From NCBI GenBank assembly GCA_005884665.1, contig VBAT01000027.1, positions 2,291-59,442 of the forward strand: a stretch of DNA of 57,152 nucleotides, written 5' to 3'. Below are positions 17,741-26,570 of the stretch, in pieces. The notes beneath the pieces are model-generated. The model did not search any database and was not told the DNA's origin. It saw nothing but the letters and a program-made list of their open reading frames with translations. Positions within the stretch are counted from its first letter, which is position 1; each line of letters starts with the position of its first letter. The position numbers and the translations under genes were made by a program. Source of the DNA: Bacteroidota bacterium. GTDB taxonomy: Bacteria; Bacteroidota; Bacteroidia; Chitinophagales; Chitinophagaceae.

Positions 17741-18139
17741 TTAAATTGACGAGACATACCAGTTAATTCCATATTTATCAGTGACGGCGCCAAATTCTTT
17801 GCCCCAATAGACCATTTGCAAGTCGGCGGTTACTTTGCCATCCCGGGTGAGTTTTGCAAAGATTGATCTTGTTTCCTCATCGCCACCTGTGTTTATCCAT
17901 AAGAAGATTGCATCGCCAACGGTTGTAGGCTTTGTCATTTCCGAAGCAAACAAAACAAGTTTGTCGCTAATTAAGGAGGAATGCAAAATTTTATCACCTT
18001 CTTCCGGTTTCATAAAATTTTCGAGTGGAGAACCTTTTACAGTGTTAAAAATGAGTTCACCGCCAAAACATTCTTTGTAAAACGTCATTGCTTCCCGGCA
18101 GTTGCCATCAAACTTTAAATACGCATTGATCTGGGCCAT
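17741..18139 (-). CDS. VOC family protein, PhnB-like
   Basis: The 132 residues match the PhnB/glyoxalase-like fold: INAYLKFDGNCREAMTFYKECFGGEL at the start (quoted in part: FDGNCREAMTFY), a middle LHSSL element, and the ending WGKEFGAVTDKYGINWYVS. Members bind metal or small molecules, and most have no known substrate. The gene is convergent with the CGNR regulator. A palindrome GACCAT-TC-ATGGTC at 18197-18210, 58 bases upstream, may be its operator. Confidence 0.88.
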   Translation of the reverse strand: MAQINAYLKFDGNCREAMTFYKECFGGELIFNTVKGSPLENFMKPEEGDKILHSSLISDKLVLFASEMTKPTTVGDAIFLWINTGGDEETRSIFAKLTRDGKVTADLQMVYWGKEFGAVTDKYGINWYVSSI

Positions 18140-18524
18140 GTTTTTTGTTTTTACTTGTTTGGTTAATTAGTTGAAGACAAAAGTATTCACCATTTTGACC
18201 ATTCATGGTCGGCAGATGTGACTGTTTAAAGGGGTATTTGCGACAATCGTGGCAATTTTTTCTCATTAGGGTTTCGATACGGCCTTATCATCTTGCACGG
18301 ATGATTCCCGCCCGAATCGGTTATTTTTTTCAAAGGTTGCCCGACACACGATTGAACATGCACAAAAATAAAAACAGGCCCATAATTTTTTCCACCCATA
18401 CAACCTTTGAAAAAATACAACGATAGTAAAAAGAGGTAGTGGTATTTCCCGGACAGACATTCAAAGAGAATAGATGTCCAGCACCGGGACCTTATATACT
18501 ATTTTAATCCTAAAACTTTTTATT
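18140..18524. other. Gene-free stretch, 385 bases, with a 15-base inverted repeat
   Basis: No convincing gene is seen. It contains the palindrome at 18197-18210 and a perfect 15-base inverted repeat: TTTTTTCAAAGGTTG at 18325-18339 and its complement at 18401-18415, enclosing 61 bases. The stretch separates two divergent genes and so must hold both promoters; no clear TAnnTTTG was found. Confidence 0.5.
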
Positions 18525-19619
18525 ATGAGAAATCTGTTTACCATAACCAGAATGCGATGGATGACTGCCCTTATGAGTCTGTTTGTTATCGTTGGAATCA
18601 ACAGTTGCGACAAAAACGATAATCCACCACCTCCCACACCCGCGAGCCAGCAAAGTTTTTCTGTCGTGAACCTCGTGGCAAGTGATGCTACATTTACCGC
18701 AACCAGGGTAGACCCGCATCTTTTGAATGGATGGGGCATTGCTTTTAGTGCAACGGGCACCGCATGGATATCATCACCTGGTGATCACACGAGTGTTATT
18801 TATAATAGTACCGGCGCCCAGGTCCTGGCGCCCGTCTCTATTCCAACACATGGCGCCGCGACGGGCGGAGCACCCAGCGGACAAATTTTTAATGGCAGCA
18901 CCGGCTTCAAACTTCCGAATGGAAATGCTGCCAGGTTCATCTTTGCAGGATTGGATGGTGTAATTTCTGGTTGGAATGGCGGCACTGCAGCGATAGGTAA
19001 GGTTGACCGGAACGGAACATCGGTGTACACAGGTTTAGCTATTGGCGCAGCTGCCGATACATTCCTGTATGCGGCGGATTTCAAATCTGGTAAGATAGAT
19101 GTCTATGACAGGACCTATACACTACAGGCAAGCACATTTACCGACCCCAGTTTGCCGGCGGGTTATTCACCTTTCAATATCCAGAATATAGACGGTAAGT
19201 TATATGTTACCTATGCCCAACCCGATCCTGCCACCGGTTTTGAAAAGAAAGGTGTAGGACTTGGGATTGTCAATGTATTTAATACTGATGGCAGTTTTGT
19301 AAAGCGGCTTGCTACGGGCGGTACTCTTAATGCACCCTGGGGTGTTGCACAGGCACCTGCAAGCTGGCTTACCGGTGCGCCAAACAGTACAGTAATATTG
19401 GTTGGCAATTTCGGTGATGGCCATATCAATGCTTATGATGCATCAACAAACGTGTGGCTTGGTACATTGCAGAGCAACGGTGCTATTATTACGATTGACG
19501 GTCTTTGGGCAATTAGCTTTGTCCCCGCAACTGCTACAACGATCAATGCCGACTGGCTATTCTTTTCTGCCGGTCCTGGCGGAGGTACCAAAGGTTTATT
19601 CGGGTATGTCGCAAAATAG
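18525..19619 (+). CDS. TIGR03118 family lipoprotein (beta-propeller-like)
   Basis: The 364 residues open with a lipoprotein signal (lipobox VGINSC, Cys28) and a Pro-rich linker. The body has the TIGR03118 features: FSVVNLVASDA, LLNGWGIAFSATGTAWIS, IFAGLDGVISGWNGG, FLYAADFKSGKIDVYD and ILVGNFGDGHINAYD, which are propeller-blade-like repeats. The molecular function of the family is not known. The frame is open from an ATG at 18474, but 18525 puts the signal peptide at the N-terminus. It stands alone. Confidence 0.9.
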   Translation: MRNLFTITRMRWMTALMSLFVIVGINSCDKNDNPPPPTPASQQSFSVVNLVASDATFTATRVDPHLLNGWGIAFSATGTAWISSPGDHTSVIYNSTGAQVLAPVSIPTHGAATGGAPSGQIFNGSTGFKLPNGNAARFIFAGLDGVISGWNGGTAAIGKVDRNGTSVYTGLAIGAAADTFLYAADFKSGKIDVYDRTYTLQASTFTDPSLPAGYSPFNIQNIDGKLYVTYAQPDPATGFEKKGVGLGIVNVFNTDGSFVKRLATGGTLNAPWGVAQAPASWLTGAPNSTVILVGNFGDGHINAYDASTNVWLGTLQSNGAIITIDGLWAISFVPATATTINADWLFFSAGPGGGTKGLFGYVAK

Positions 19620-19713
19620 CGAATGAATATACCGCAGCATTCAGAACAGTATTCTTATTGTGTGTTCTATATTTTGAATGCCGTTGAATAAAAGGGATAA
19701 CTGCAGGGAAGAT

Positions 19714-19745
19714 AAAAAAGTGCAGCCTCTACCGAATGGCTGCAC
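19714..19745 (-). terminator. Rho-independent terminator after the YtfJ-family gene
   Basis: On the minus strand an 8-base perfect stem GTGCAGCC/GGCTGCAC with a 10-base loop is followed by a run of six T, starting ten bases past the stop codon at 19755. Confidence 0.85.
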
Positions 19746-19754
19746 CTAGAGAGT

Positions 19755-20141
19755 TCAGGCGACTGGTTCAGCCTTTTGATCTCTTTTCTTGTCCATCATT
19801 TTTTCCATAAAATCGGGTAGTTTTTCAAAAGCAGCACTGAGACCTCTGCTGTTGCGGGTGGGAATAAACGAGATCTGGTCGCCACGCGTAGCAAGAAATC
19901 CAATAGGTTCAACACCCAAGCCTCCGCCGGCGCCGCCTCCAGTTCCTTCGCCATTTGCTTTACCTGGTTGGACACCCTTGCCTTCTCCACCGCCGTATCC
20001 AAGACCCATACCGAATTTAATAACAGGCATACAGGTGAACTCACCCAATTGGAATGACTGGCCCACTACTGTTTCTATTTTAGCTTCTGTTTTTAAGAAA
20101 TCAGTCAATTGCTTTACTGTTTCTTCCAGGTTGAATGCCAT
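19755..20141 (-). CDS. GerW/YtfJ family protein
   Basis: The 128 residues contain the YtfJ pattern: VVGQSFQLGEFTCMPVIKFGMGLGYGGG, a Gly-rich middle (GEGTGGGAGGGLGVEP) and PIGFLATRGDQISFIPT, here given in parts. In Bacillus the relative GerW/YtfJ is a spore protein needed for normal germination, but homologues occur in many bacteria that do not form spores, where the role is unknown. The upstream neighbour resembles DUF2953 (YtfI), the same partnership as in Bacillus. A strong terminator follows. Confidence 0.9.
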   Translation of the reverse strand: MAFNLEETVKQLTDFLKTEAKIETVVGQSFQLGEFTCMPVIKFGMGLGYGGGEGKGVQPGKANGEGTGGGAGGGLGVEPIGFLATRGDQISFIPTRNSRGLSAAFEKLPDFMEKMMDKKRDQKAEPVA

Positions 20142-20171
20142 AACTTAAAATTTATTTGGTTAAAAAATAAT

Positions 20172-20672
20172 TTATCCAAAAAAAGCATACAGAATTTTCC
20201 AGGGCCGGTTATGTATTTTCAATACCAGGAAATTTTCATCTCTGAAATTGATATTTAAATGCCCAAAATTTCGCCTTGCAAAATTCAGAGGGTATAGTTG
20301 CGCGTTACTGCTATAATCACTTGTGTCAATTGCAAGTCGCCACTCTATTACCCGGAATGTTTTAATAACTTTTATTGTTTTCCGCAGCATCCGCATCGTT
20401 CCCGCTCGTTTGTTTCTTTTTTTCCGGGGCCGGTCTTTTAGGGTCTTTGACTTTTTTTTCATGTCAGCAAATCGAAAGGTCTTCTGGTAAAAACGAACTT
20501 TCATACTCAGCCACCAGTCATCTTCATACCATACCTTAACCGTCCCTATTCCCTGCCAGCGCAGCTCTGCTTTTGCTATTCTTGTATCAACTTCCACAAC
20601 AATTCTCGAAAAGAGAAGAAAGCCGAGAATGGCGCATATAAACAATATGATGATCAGCCAAATCATTCCCAT
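20172..20672 (-). CDS. DUF2953-like membrane-anchored protein
   Basis: The 166 residues start with one membrane segment (about 3-25), followed by a strand-rich part (VVEVDTRIAKAELRWQGIGTVK, quoted as IVVEVDTRI and ELRWQGIG), a very basic stretch (KKKSKTLKDRPRKKRNKR) and a C-terminal domain with WRLAIDTSDYSSNAQLYPLN. This resembles DUF2953 and its place beside a YtfJ gene supports that. The frame runs on upstream into the next gene; ATG 20672 gives a sensible membrane anchor at the N-terminus. Confidence 0.6.
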   Translation of the reverse strand: MGMIWLIIILFICAILGFLLFSRIVVEVDTRIAKAELRWQGIGTVKVWYEDDWWLSMKVRFYQKTFRFADMKKKSKTLKDRPRKKRNKRAGTMRMLRKTIKVIKTFRVIEWRLAIDTSDYSSNAQLYPLNFARRNFGHLNINFRDENFLVLKIHNRPWKILYAFFG

Positions 20673-20695
20673 GTATTTTTGTAATACTTCATTGT

Positions 20696-21154
20696 TTATG
20701 ATCGATGTCTCATCGGTTGTTCTATCTGCTTTTTTTTCAAAGTCAGGATAATAATGGCTCCAATCAGGCCTAACACAGAAAAAACAGAAGCAATATAAAC
20801 CCATGGCAAGGTCCAGTGTACATCGTTTATTGCCCTGTTTCCCGGTCTTAAATCAAAATCGATCCATGGACCGGAGCGGCCCGCAACGAATATTGCCATA
20901 CGAACGAAATGCAATATCATTGCGATGGAAGTAAGCTTCAATGGAACACTGTTATATTTTTTATCATTTTTTATCCACCAGGATATAGCTCCAACAAGGC
21001 AACTTAAATCGACCAGTAATTCAACAACGAGTAAGAAAGCCACCCATGGAATGAGGGTGTGTAATGCTCCCTGGGAAATCATAAGGATGGTGCGATAAAG
21101 TAAAATACCTGCGCCCAGGACCATTAGTGAAGCATATGTGCGCTGTTTTGACAT
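20696..21154 (-). CDS. Hypothetical four-pass membrane protein
   Basis: The 152 residues contain four hydrophobic segments (about 7-27, 36-60, 73-95 and 115-138) and a basic tail KKKQIEQPMRHRS. I do not recognise a family. It lies 23 bases before the DUF2953-like gene on the same strand and is probably in the same operon with the YtfJ-family gene. Confidence 0.7.
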   Translation of the reverse strand: MSKQRTYASLMVLGAGILLYRTILMISQGALHTLIPWVAFLLVVELLVDLSCLVGAISWWIKNDKKYNSVPLKLTSIAMILHFVRMAIFVAGRSGPWIDFDLRPGNRAINDVHWTLPWVYIASVFSVLGLIGAIIILTLKKKQIEQPMRHRS

Positions 21155-21270
21155 AAATGATACGTTTAAATTTTCTCACCGTGAAAGGTTTAATAAACTA
21201 TCTGCCAGCGTAGGGTGACTCATTATCAGCCATGTTGTCAATAAACTATTTATATAATTTCAAACAGCAA

Positions 21271-21705
21271 TTATTTTTGATCCTTCTTTTCAACCAATGC
21301 CTTTCCACATTTTGGACAAACCCCGTCTTTGTCGAGTGATACGTCCGGATGCATTGGGCAGGTATACAGCTTCACAATTTCAGTTTTCATTTGTTCTTTG
21401 GGAGAAAGATTCAATTTTTTCCCGCATTTAGGACATTTACCCGGATCATGACTAGTTACAGTCAAATGCACCGGACAAGTATAATTGTTCGATACACCTG
21501 CTTTCATTTGTTCTTTCGACGAAAGCGTAAGTTCCATTCCACATTTTGGACACTTTCCTGGGTCATGACTCATAGCATCAGGATGCATTGGACAGGTGTA
21601 GTAGGTTGCATGCTGTGAAGTATCTGCTTTCCCTCCTTTAGTCTGGGCAAAAACGTGCGCCGATATAAGTAAGAGTGAAACAATTAAAATGATTAGCTTT
21701 TTCAT
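21271..21705 (-). CDS. Secreted heavy-metal-binding-domain repeat protein
   Basis: A signal peptide (MKKLIILIVSLLLISAHVFA) is followed by three copies of a small metal-binding unit: YTCPMHPDAMSHDPGKCPKCG, YTCPVHL...PGKCPKCG and YTCPMHPD...GVCPKCG (quoted in parts). Each unit has a Cys-x-x-His and a Cys-x-x-Cys pair, as in the HMBD domain of copper and other metal resistance systems. It is exported to the periplasm and probably buffers metal ions. The frame is open from 21729, but 21705 puts the signal peptide first. It precedes the large stress island. Confidence 0.9.
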   Translation of the reverse strand: MKKLIILIVSLLLISAHVFAQTKGGKADTSQHATYYTCPMHPDAMSHDPGKCPKCGMELTLSSKEQMKAGVSNNYTCPVHLTVTSHDPGKCPKCGKKLNLSPKEQMKTEIVKLYTCPMHPDVSLDKDGVCPKCGKALVEKKDQK

Positions 21706-21760
21706 GATTTTTAATTTTTTTTCTATCAAATAAACACGATCGGTGATCTGAAAACACAGA

Positions 21761-22423
21761 TTAGAAAGCCAATGGCGTCTTATCCCCTTTGTAATCTTTA
21801 ATGATGTTTTTCTTCAGTAAATCTTTTACGATCATCTTTCCATATTCATACGTAAGAGTGCTTGTTGACTGCGGATCGAATGATCGGCTGTGGGCTGAAT
21901 ACAGTAATTGCTGCATTTTATCAAAACTGTAAAGATTGGTTTCCCAGAAATAACTGGTATTAGTGACATAGTATCCTTTAGAATAGACCCGGTCAGACAT
22001 AGTGGTATAATAACCCCAGAAGCGATTATGGTAGTCGGAGGATATGGAATAATTTGCCTTGTCATTCACATAATACATTTCTTTTGTTTTATCCAGGAGA
22101 ACGACTGTCAGTACCGCATCTACGCCGCCATGGGTGAGTTTTGCCAGAGCTTCCTGCTCTTTCATGTTCTCAAATGCTTTTGAGTCATATTCGTCACAGG
22201 AACATACCGCGATATATCCAAGATCTTTCAGGTTTGATACAATGTTAGCTTCCATCGCCACGCGGATCGTTCCGTCAGGGTCATTTATCAATCCCAAAAC
22301 AAGTATTTTCTTGTATTTTACCAGCTGAACATTTTCCGCCTTCCACGAGCTGGTGATCTTAGAAGTGTTACAAGCCATTATTAAAAGCATACCAATGATA
22401 ATTGGCTTATAAGAAAATTTCAT
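21761..22423 (-). CDS. Putative lipoprotein, paralogue of the one at 37341-37988
   Basis: About 220 residues with a lipoprotein signal (MKFSYKPIIIGMLLIMAC, Cys18). The body has KKILVLGLINDPDGTIRVAME, a helix with DLGYIAVCSCDEYDS, and GGVDAVLTVVLLDKTKE, resembling outer-membrane lipoproteins that carry a DUF4136-like or TolB-N-like fold. The same order of elements is seen in the second lipoprotein of this island. The function is unknown. The frame is open from 22507, but 22423 places the lipobox correctly and lies below the promoter with an Fnr-type box (22442-22484). Confidence 0.75.
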   Translation of the reverse strand: MKFSYKPIIIGMLLIMACNTSKITSSWKAENVQLVKYKKILVLGLINDPDGTIRVAMEANIVSNLKDLGYIAVCSCDEYDSKAFENMKEQEALAKLTHGGVDAVLTVVLLDKTKEMYYVNDKANYSISSDYHNRFWGYYTTMSDRVYSKGYYVTNTSYFWETNLYSFDKMQQLLYSAHSRSFDPQSTSTLTYEYGKMIVKDLLKKNIIKDYKGDKTPLAF

Positions 22424-22441
22424 AAAATAAATTTGGTCATG

Positions 22442-22484
22442 GCAAGGTAGGAATGACACGGCTTTACAATGATGACAATCGTCA
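22442..22484 (-). promoter_or_regulatory. Class II Fnr/Crp-type promoter of the lipoprotein gene
   Basis: On the minus strand TGACGATTGTCA (22473-22484) is followed after exactly 23 bases by TACCTTGC (22442-22449), a -7-like element. The start codon is 18 bases further down. Confidence 0.75.
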
Positions 22485-22510
22485 GGAAAAGACAGGATTT
22501 TGATCAATCG

Positions 22511-25033
22511 TTAACGATATCGTTTAGATCTCCAAAGATCCATTTTGTACACTTCAAACCACATTACACTGGCAAAAGCAACTGCAAGGCAAATAAGAAA
22601 CTCATTTAACGTGAGTGTTGTCATCTGGAAAAGACGGCGAACCGGCAGGATGAACTGAAGAGATGCCAGGAATATAGCCGATATAATAATAACTACCGGC
22701 GCCAGGGCATTTTTATACCGTATTGTATAATATAACGTTTGAGTAAGTGATCGTGAAGTAAAGGTCAGGAACACGTTGCTCAGGATTAGCGTGGTAAATA
22801 CAACGGTTCTTGTTTCTTCAATACTATAGTGCTCTTTCATAAAGACATTATAAAGGATCAGCACGCCTGTTGTAATAGTAAGGCCCTGCACGATACCGAT
22901 CAGCAGTTCCTCCCGTGTAAAGAGTCCCTTCATGCGTTCTCTTGGAGGAAGTAACATCAGGTCCTTTTCAACAGGTTCGTTCTCAAAAAAGATTGAGCAG
23001 GTGGGTCCCATGATCAATTCAAGAAAAATAACATGCACGGGAGTAAAAATATTTGGATAGACCCAGCCAAATATTAATGGCAACGAAGCTGTAAGAATGA
23101 TCGGGATATGAATAGAGATGATGTACCGTATTCCCTTGAGCAAGTTATTGAATATCTTTCTCCCTTCGCTTACGGCTGTAACCATTTTTTCAAGGTTATC
23201 ATCGGTAATAATAAGATCCGCGGCACGTCTTGCAGTCTCTGTTCCTTTTTGACCCATAGCAATACCGATGTCAGCAGCTTTCAGCGCAGGGGCATCATTG
23301 ATGCCATCGCCGGTCATAGCGACGACTTCGCCGTTTTCCTTTAGTGCTTCGATCACTTTTAATTTGGCATCCGGGAACATCCGGGTGAAAATTGAAATAT
23401 GGGATACGGTTTTTTTCAATTCGGATTCGTTCATGGTTATCACCTGTTCTCCGTTTATGTAGCCAGCATTAGTATCTATACCAACCTGCTTGCCTATATT
23501 CATCGCAGTTTCGGAGAAATCTCCGGTAAGCAACTTTACTTTAATACCGGCATCGTTAATTTTTTTTAAAACATCCTTCACATTAGGCTTTGGCGGATCA
23601 TATAATGCAAGAAGCCCGATAAATTCCCAGCCGAAATCATCCTGTTGTGACGGAAATCCCGGTGTAGAATGTATGGCACCAGCCACTCCCAGCACACGAT
23701 ATCCTTTTGATGCGAATGTATTTACGTGTTTTATGACCTTTGCAGTTATTTCCTGGTCTGTTTTGCAGGCCTTCAAAATTCTTTCTGCAGCGCCTTTTGC
23801 TGCAACAACAACAGTATTATCCTCCGAACGATAAGCATGGGTCATCATCGGCGGTTGTCCTTCCAATGGGTATTCATAGATCATTTTATAATTGTCATAT
23901 CGCCTTCCTGGGTCATTCTCCTCGTAAGCTTCCCATATTGCTCGTTCCATTGAGTCAAATGGATTGGATTCGCTGGCAAGGGTAGCAAATAACAGCATCC
24001 TGCTATTGGGTAAAGGGATTTTGCCTTCAACATCTGCTACTGCGTCTTTGCCAAAATCATAAATGTTTTTGACCTGCATTTTATTTTCCGTGATCGTTCC
24101 GGTTTTATCAAGGCATAGCATCGTTATAGCTCCGAGGTTTTCAATGATCTGGGGCTGCCGCGAGATAATTCCGTATTTGCTCATTTTATAAGCGCCAAGT
24201 GCCATAAACGATGAAAATGCGACGGGTATTTCTTCCGGCACGGCAGACATAGCAAGTGTCAATGCAAATAACAGGCTTGTTACAAAATCGCGGTAATGAA
24301 GATAATTGACTAATAGTATTACAATGAAACCGAACAACCCAAATAATGCGAGCTTTCTTACGAATTTATTTACCTGTGCCTGCAATAAAGTTTTTGGATA
24401 ACTATATGCTGCTACTGTCTTACCGATCTTACCAAGCATCGTACCATTTCCGATTGCCGTAACTTTTGCTATGCTTTTCCCGCTTTCAATGGTAGAGCCC
24501 TGGTAAAGAAGGTTCGTCTTTTCCCTTTCGTTTTTTAAAACAGGTAATGATTCACCCGTGATAACAGACTCATTGACCGAAAAATCATTTGCCTGGATCA
24601 CGATGGCATCGGCAGGAATTTTCATTCCTTCTTCCAACAGCATAATATCTCCGGGGACCAAATCTTCAATAAGGATCGTTACTTCGGTTGAGTCACGTAT
24701 TACCTTCACTTTTGGCTCCGAGTACTGTTTTAACGCATCAAGTGCCTTTGAGCTTTTTACATCCTGGTAAATTGAGATAGCGGCAACAACGGCCATCGTG
24801 ATTGCCATCATGATGCCTTCACTGATTTCTCCAAGGATAAAGTAAAGAGTGCAGGCAACGATCAGTAAAATAAACATGGGCTCTCGGAAAACACTCAACA
24901 AGAGCCGTAGAAAACGAAACTGTCTTTCGAAGCTGAATATATTTTTCCCGTATTTTTTCCGTAGTACCGCAATTTCGGTTTGCGACAGACCATCCGGCTT
25001 ATTAATATTTATTACCGCCCCAGGCATGCTCAA
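22511..25033 (-). CDS. Cation-translocating P-type ATPase (P2-like)
   Basis: An 840-residue ion pump with the full P-type set: actuator TGES (159-162), membrane motif PEEIP (266-270), phosphorylation site DKTGT (309-313), nucleotide-binding domain, and hinge TGDGINDAPALK. About ten membrane segments are present, four after the hinge. The overall plan and N-terminal cation-ATPase region fit Ca2+ or other P2-type pumps. PEEIP in place of the eukaryotic PEGLP is seen in bacterial members; the ion cannot be fixed from sequence. It follows the DUF1003 gene by 109 bases and may be read from the same promoter. Confidence 0.92.
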   Translation of the reverse strand: MSMPGAVININKPDGLSQTEIAVLRKKYGKNIFSFERQFRFLRLLLSVFREPMFILLIVACTLYFILGEISEGIMMAITMAVVAAISIYQDVKSSKALDALKQYSEPKVKVIRDSTEVTILIEDLVPGDIMLLEEGMKIPADAIVIQANDFSVNESVITGESLPVLKNEREKTNLLYQGSTIESGKSIAKVTAIGNGTMLGKIGKTVAAYSYPKTLLQAQVNKFVRKLALFGLFGFIVILLVNYLHYRDFVTSLLFALTLAMSAVPEEIPVAFSSFMALGAYKMSKYGIISRQPQIIENLGAITMLCLDKTGTITENKMQVKNIYDFGKDAVADVEGKIPLPNSRMLLFATLASESNPFDSMERAIWEAYEENDPGRRYDNYKMIYEYPLEGQPPMMTHAYRSEDNTVVVAAKGAAERILKACKTDQEITAKVIKHVNTFASKGYRVLGVAGAIHSTPGFPSQQDDFGWEFIGLLALYDPPKPNVKDVLKKINDAGIKVKLLTGDFSETAMNIGKQVGIDTNAGYINGEQVITMNESELKKTVSHISIFTRMFPDAKLKVIEALKENGEVVAMTGDGINDAPALKAADIGIAMGQKGTETARRAADLIITDDNLEKMVTAVSEGRKIFNNLLKGIRYIISIHIPIILTASLPLIFGWVYPNIFTPVHVIFLELIMGPTCSIFFENEPVEKDLMLLPPRERMKGLFTREELLIGIVQGLTITTGVLILYNVFMKEHYSIEETRTVVFTTLILSNVFLTFTSRSLTQTLYYTIRYKNALAPVVIIISAIFLASLQFILPVRRLFQMTTLTLNEFLICLAVAFASVMWFEVYKMDLWRSKRYR

Positions 25034-25142
25034 TTCATTTTAAGCTAACGATTTAATTTTAAGTCCGAGAGTATTGGTTGAGTGATGGAACCGTGTTGTC
25101 ATTGATTGCTTTCACGTCGCTTCTTCCATAAAGCTATATTTT

Positions 25143-25676
25143 CTATTTCATGGATTGCTTTATTTCTTCCATGAGATCCATTTGCACCCTTTGTATTTCA
25201 AAAAGTGTTTTCATTTGCTCGGATATCAGCAGGTCAATTTTTTGGTGAAGATTACGCACCTCGATTTCGGCTTTTAGATTGACGAGATAGTCGTTCACGG
25301 CTCTTTGCCGGTCTTTTTCCTCTTTTCGGTTTTGACTCATCATAATGACGGGCGCCTGGATGGCCGCTAATGCTGATAGAAGCAAGTTTAATAAGATAAA
25401 AGGAAATGGATCGAAGGGTTTTTGAAAAATATAAAGATTGATCCCCATCCAGATTATCATAAACAAGATAAAGACCACAATAAACTTCCAGCTTCCCCCG
25501 AAAGACGCGATCCTGTCGGCGATTCGGCTACCTAGAGCTGGATTTTTATCTTCAAACGCATAAAGTTTCTGGGACAGTAATTTCTCCTCCTCAACTGCTT
25601 TTAATACAATATCATTAAGTTTTTGCAATTGCTCATTTTCCGTTACAAGGAGGTGTTCCAGGTTTTTTCTTTCCAT
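25143..25676 (-). CDS. DUF1003 family membrane protein
   Basis: The 177 residues show the DUF1003 core: GSRIADRIASFGGSWKFI, two membrane segments (about 65-85 and 95-115) separated by FQKPFDPFPFILLN, then APVIMMSQNR and a long charged coiled coil. The family has no established role, and members often lie next to cation transporters. Here it precedes the P-type ATPase. Its promoter carries an Fnr-type box (25789-25800). Confidence 0.93.
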   Translation of the reverse strand: MERKNLEHLLVTENEQLQKLNDIVLKAVEEEKLLSQKLYAFEDKNPALGSRIADRIASFGGSWKFIVVFILFMIIWMGINLYIFQKPFDPFPFILLNLLLSALAAIQAPVIMMSQNRKEEKDRQRAVNDYLVNLKAEIEVRNLHQKIDLLISEQMKTLFEIQRVQMDLMEEIKQSMK

Positions 25677-25735
25677 ATAATACCAATTTGCCTAAAAAAA
25701 GATTAATAATAGTTTCTCATAGTTCTATTATCGAA

Positions 25736-25800
25736 CTAAATTAAAACTGATCGCGGGGATAATAGGTGATCAGTTGCCGGAGGTAACCTGATCTTTATCA
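25736..25800 (-). promoter_or_regulatory. Class I Fnr/Crp-type promoter of the DUF1003 gene
   Basis: The palindrome TGATAAAGATCA (25789-25800, minus strand) is followed after exactly 45 bases by TAATTTAG (25736-25743). A lone half-site TGAT lies at 25767, 22 bases closer to the gene. Confidence 0.7.
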
Positions 25801-25824
25801 GTTAGTCTGAACATAATACCCAGT

Positions 25825-25859
25825 AAAAAAATTGCCCCGCTACACAGGGTAGCGGGGCA
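25825..25859 (-). terminator. Rho-independent terminator after hsp20
   Basis: On the minus strand a perfect 10-base stem TGCCCCGCTA/TAGCGGGGCA with a 7-base loop is followed by a run of seven T, 20 bases past the hsp20 stop. Confidence 0.9.
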
Positions 25860-25879
25860 TTAAGCCATACCGTAGCTGG

Positions 25880-26326
25880 CTATTTTACAGCAATTTGCTT
25901 TGCTGCAGGCTTTTTGACTTCTTCTTTCCTGGGTAGAGATATCTTCAGCAGACCGTCCTCATATCTTGCATCGATCATTTCTTTTTTTACTTCATCGGGC
26001 AGGGTGAAGCTGCGGCTGAATGAAGTATAACTATACTCTTTCCGGGTAAACTTCTTATCCTTTTCTTCCCGGGTTTCATCTTTTTGACAACTAATAGTCA
26101 GCATATTTCCGTCTATGTTGATCTTAAAATCATCTTTTTTCATGCCGGGTACAGCCAGGGATATGCTGTACTCATCTTTGTTTTCCATGATATTAACGGC
26201 AGGCGTACATAGTGTGCGATTCCAGAAATTTGTGCTATTATCAAACCATTCATTCAGGGGACTGAAAAAATCACCGAGAAAAGCTGGAGTCCGATCGTTT
26301 GTCTTTGTTAATGCTTGTGTGCTCAT
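25880..26326 (-). CDS. Hsp20/alpha-crystallin small heat shock protein
   Basis: A 148-residue chaperone that holds unfolding proteins. The alpha-crystallin domain (about 40-135) includes VNIMENKDEYSISLAVPG, DDFKINIDGNMLTISC, a YSRSFTLP-like element (FSRSFTLPDEV) and ARYEDGLLKISLPR; the C-terminal tail is KPAAKQIAVK, with an IAV element of the I-x-I type. ATG 26326 (MSTQALTKTND) is chosen over an in-frame ATG at 26377, which would give an odd extension crossing the promoter. A terminator follows the gene. Confidence 0.95.
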   Translation of the reverse strand: MSTQALTKTNDRTPAFLGDFFSPLNEWFDNSTNFWNRTLCTPAVNIMENKDEYSISLAVPGMKKDDFKINIDGNMLTISCQKDETREEKDKKFTRKEYSYTSFSRSFTLPDEVKKEMIDARYEDGLLKISLPRKEEVKKPAAKQIAVK

Positions 26327-26365
26327 ATGATTTGTTTTATGATTTCGATAATTAAAATGCCGGTA

Positions 26366-26408
26366 TAAAAATAGCAATCGAAGTCACGAGATTAAAAGAC
26401 TATCGTCA
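26366..26408 (-). promoter_or_regulatory. Class II Fnr/Crp-type promoter of hsp20 (one-mismatch box)
   Basis: Minus strand TGACGATAGTCT (26397-26408), one mismatch from the palindrome, is followed after exactly 23 bases by TATTTTTA (26366-26373). A perfect box lies further up at 26513-26524 but has no -7 element in register. Confidence 0.6.
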
Positions 26409-26570
26409 GTGTGCGGTATGAGGCTGGTCAGGCGCGATAAATTATTTGGTGGTAAACCTGGTTGTTTGGATGTATAAAGGATCAACTAATGCCGAGGTAT
26501 AAGAACGAAGGATGACTATGGTCACCCGCAGGTCGTTTGTAGAAATCATGGCAGGGGATAGAAGCTAGAG

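Noticed and set aside
19789..20148. A 119-codon plus-strand frame antisense to the YtfJ-family gene
   Set aside because: Pro-rich product caused by reading the Gly-rich coding region backwards.
26513..26524. Perfect box TGACTATGGTCA in the hsp20 upstream region
   Set aside because: No -7-like element lies 23 or 45 bases away in either direction, so it is not counted as a promoter of the regulon; it may be an auxiliary site.
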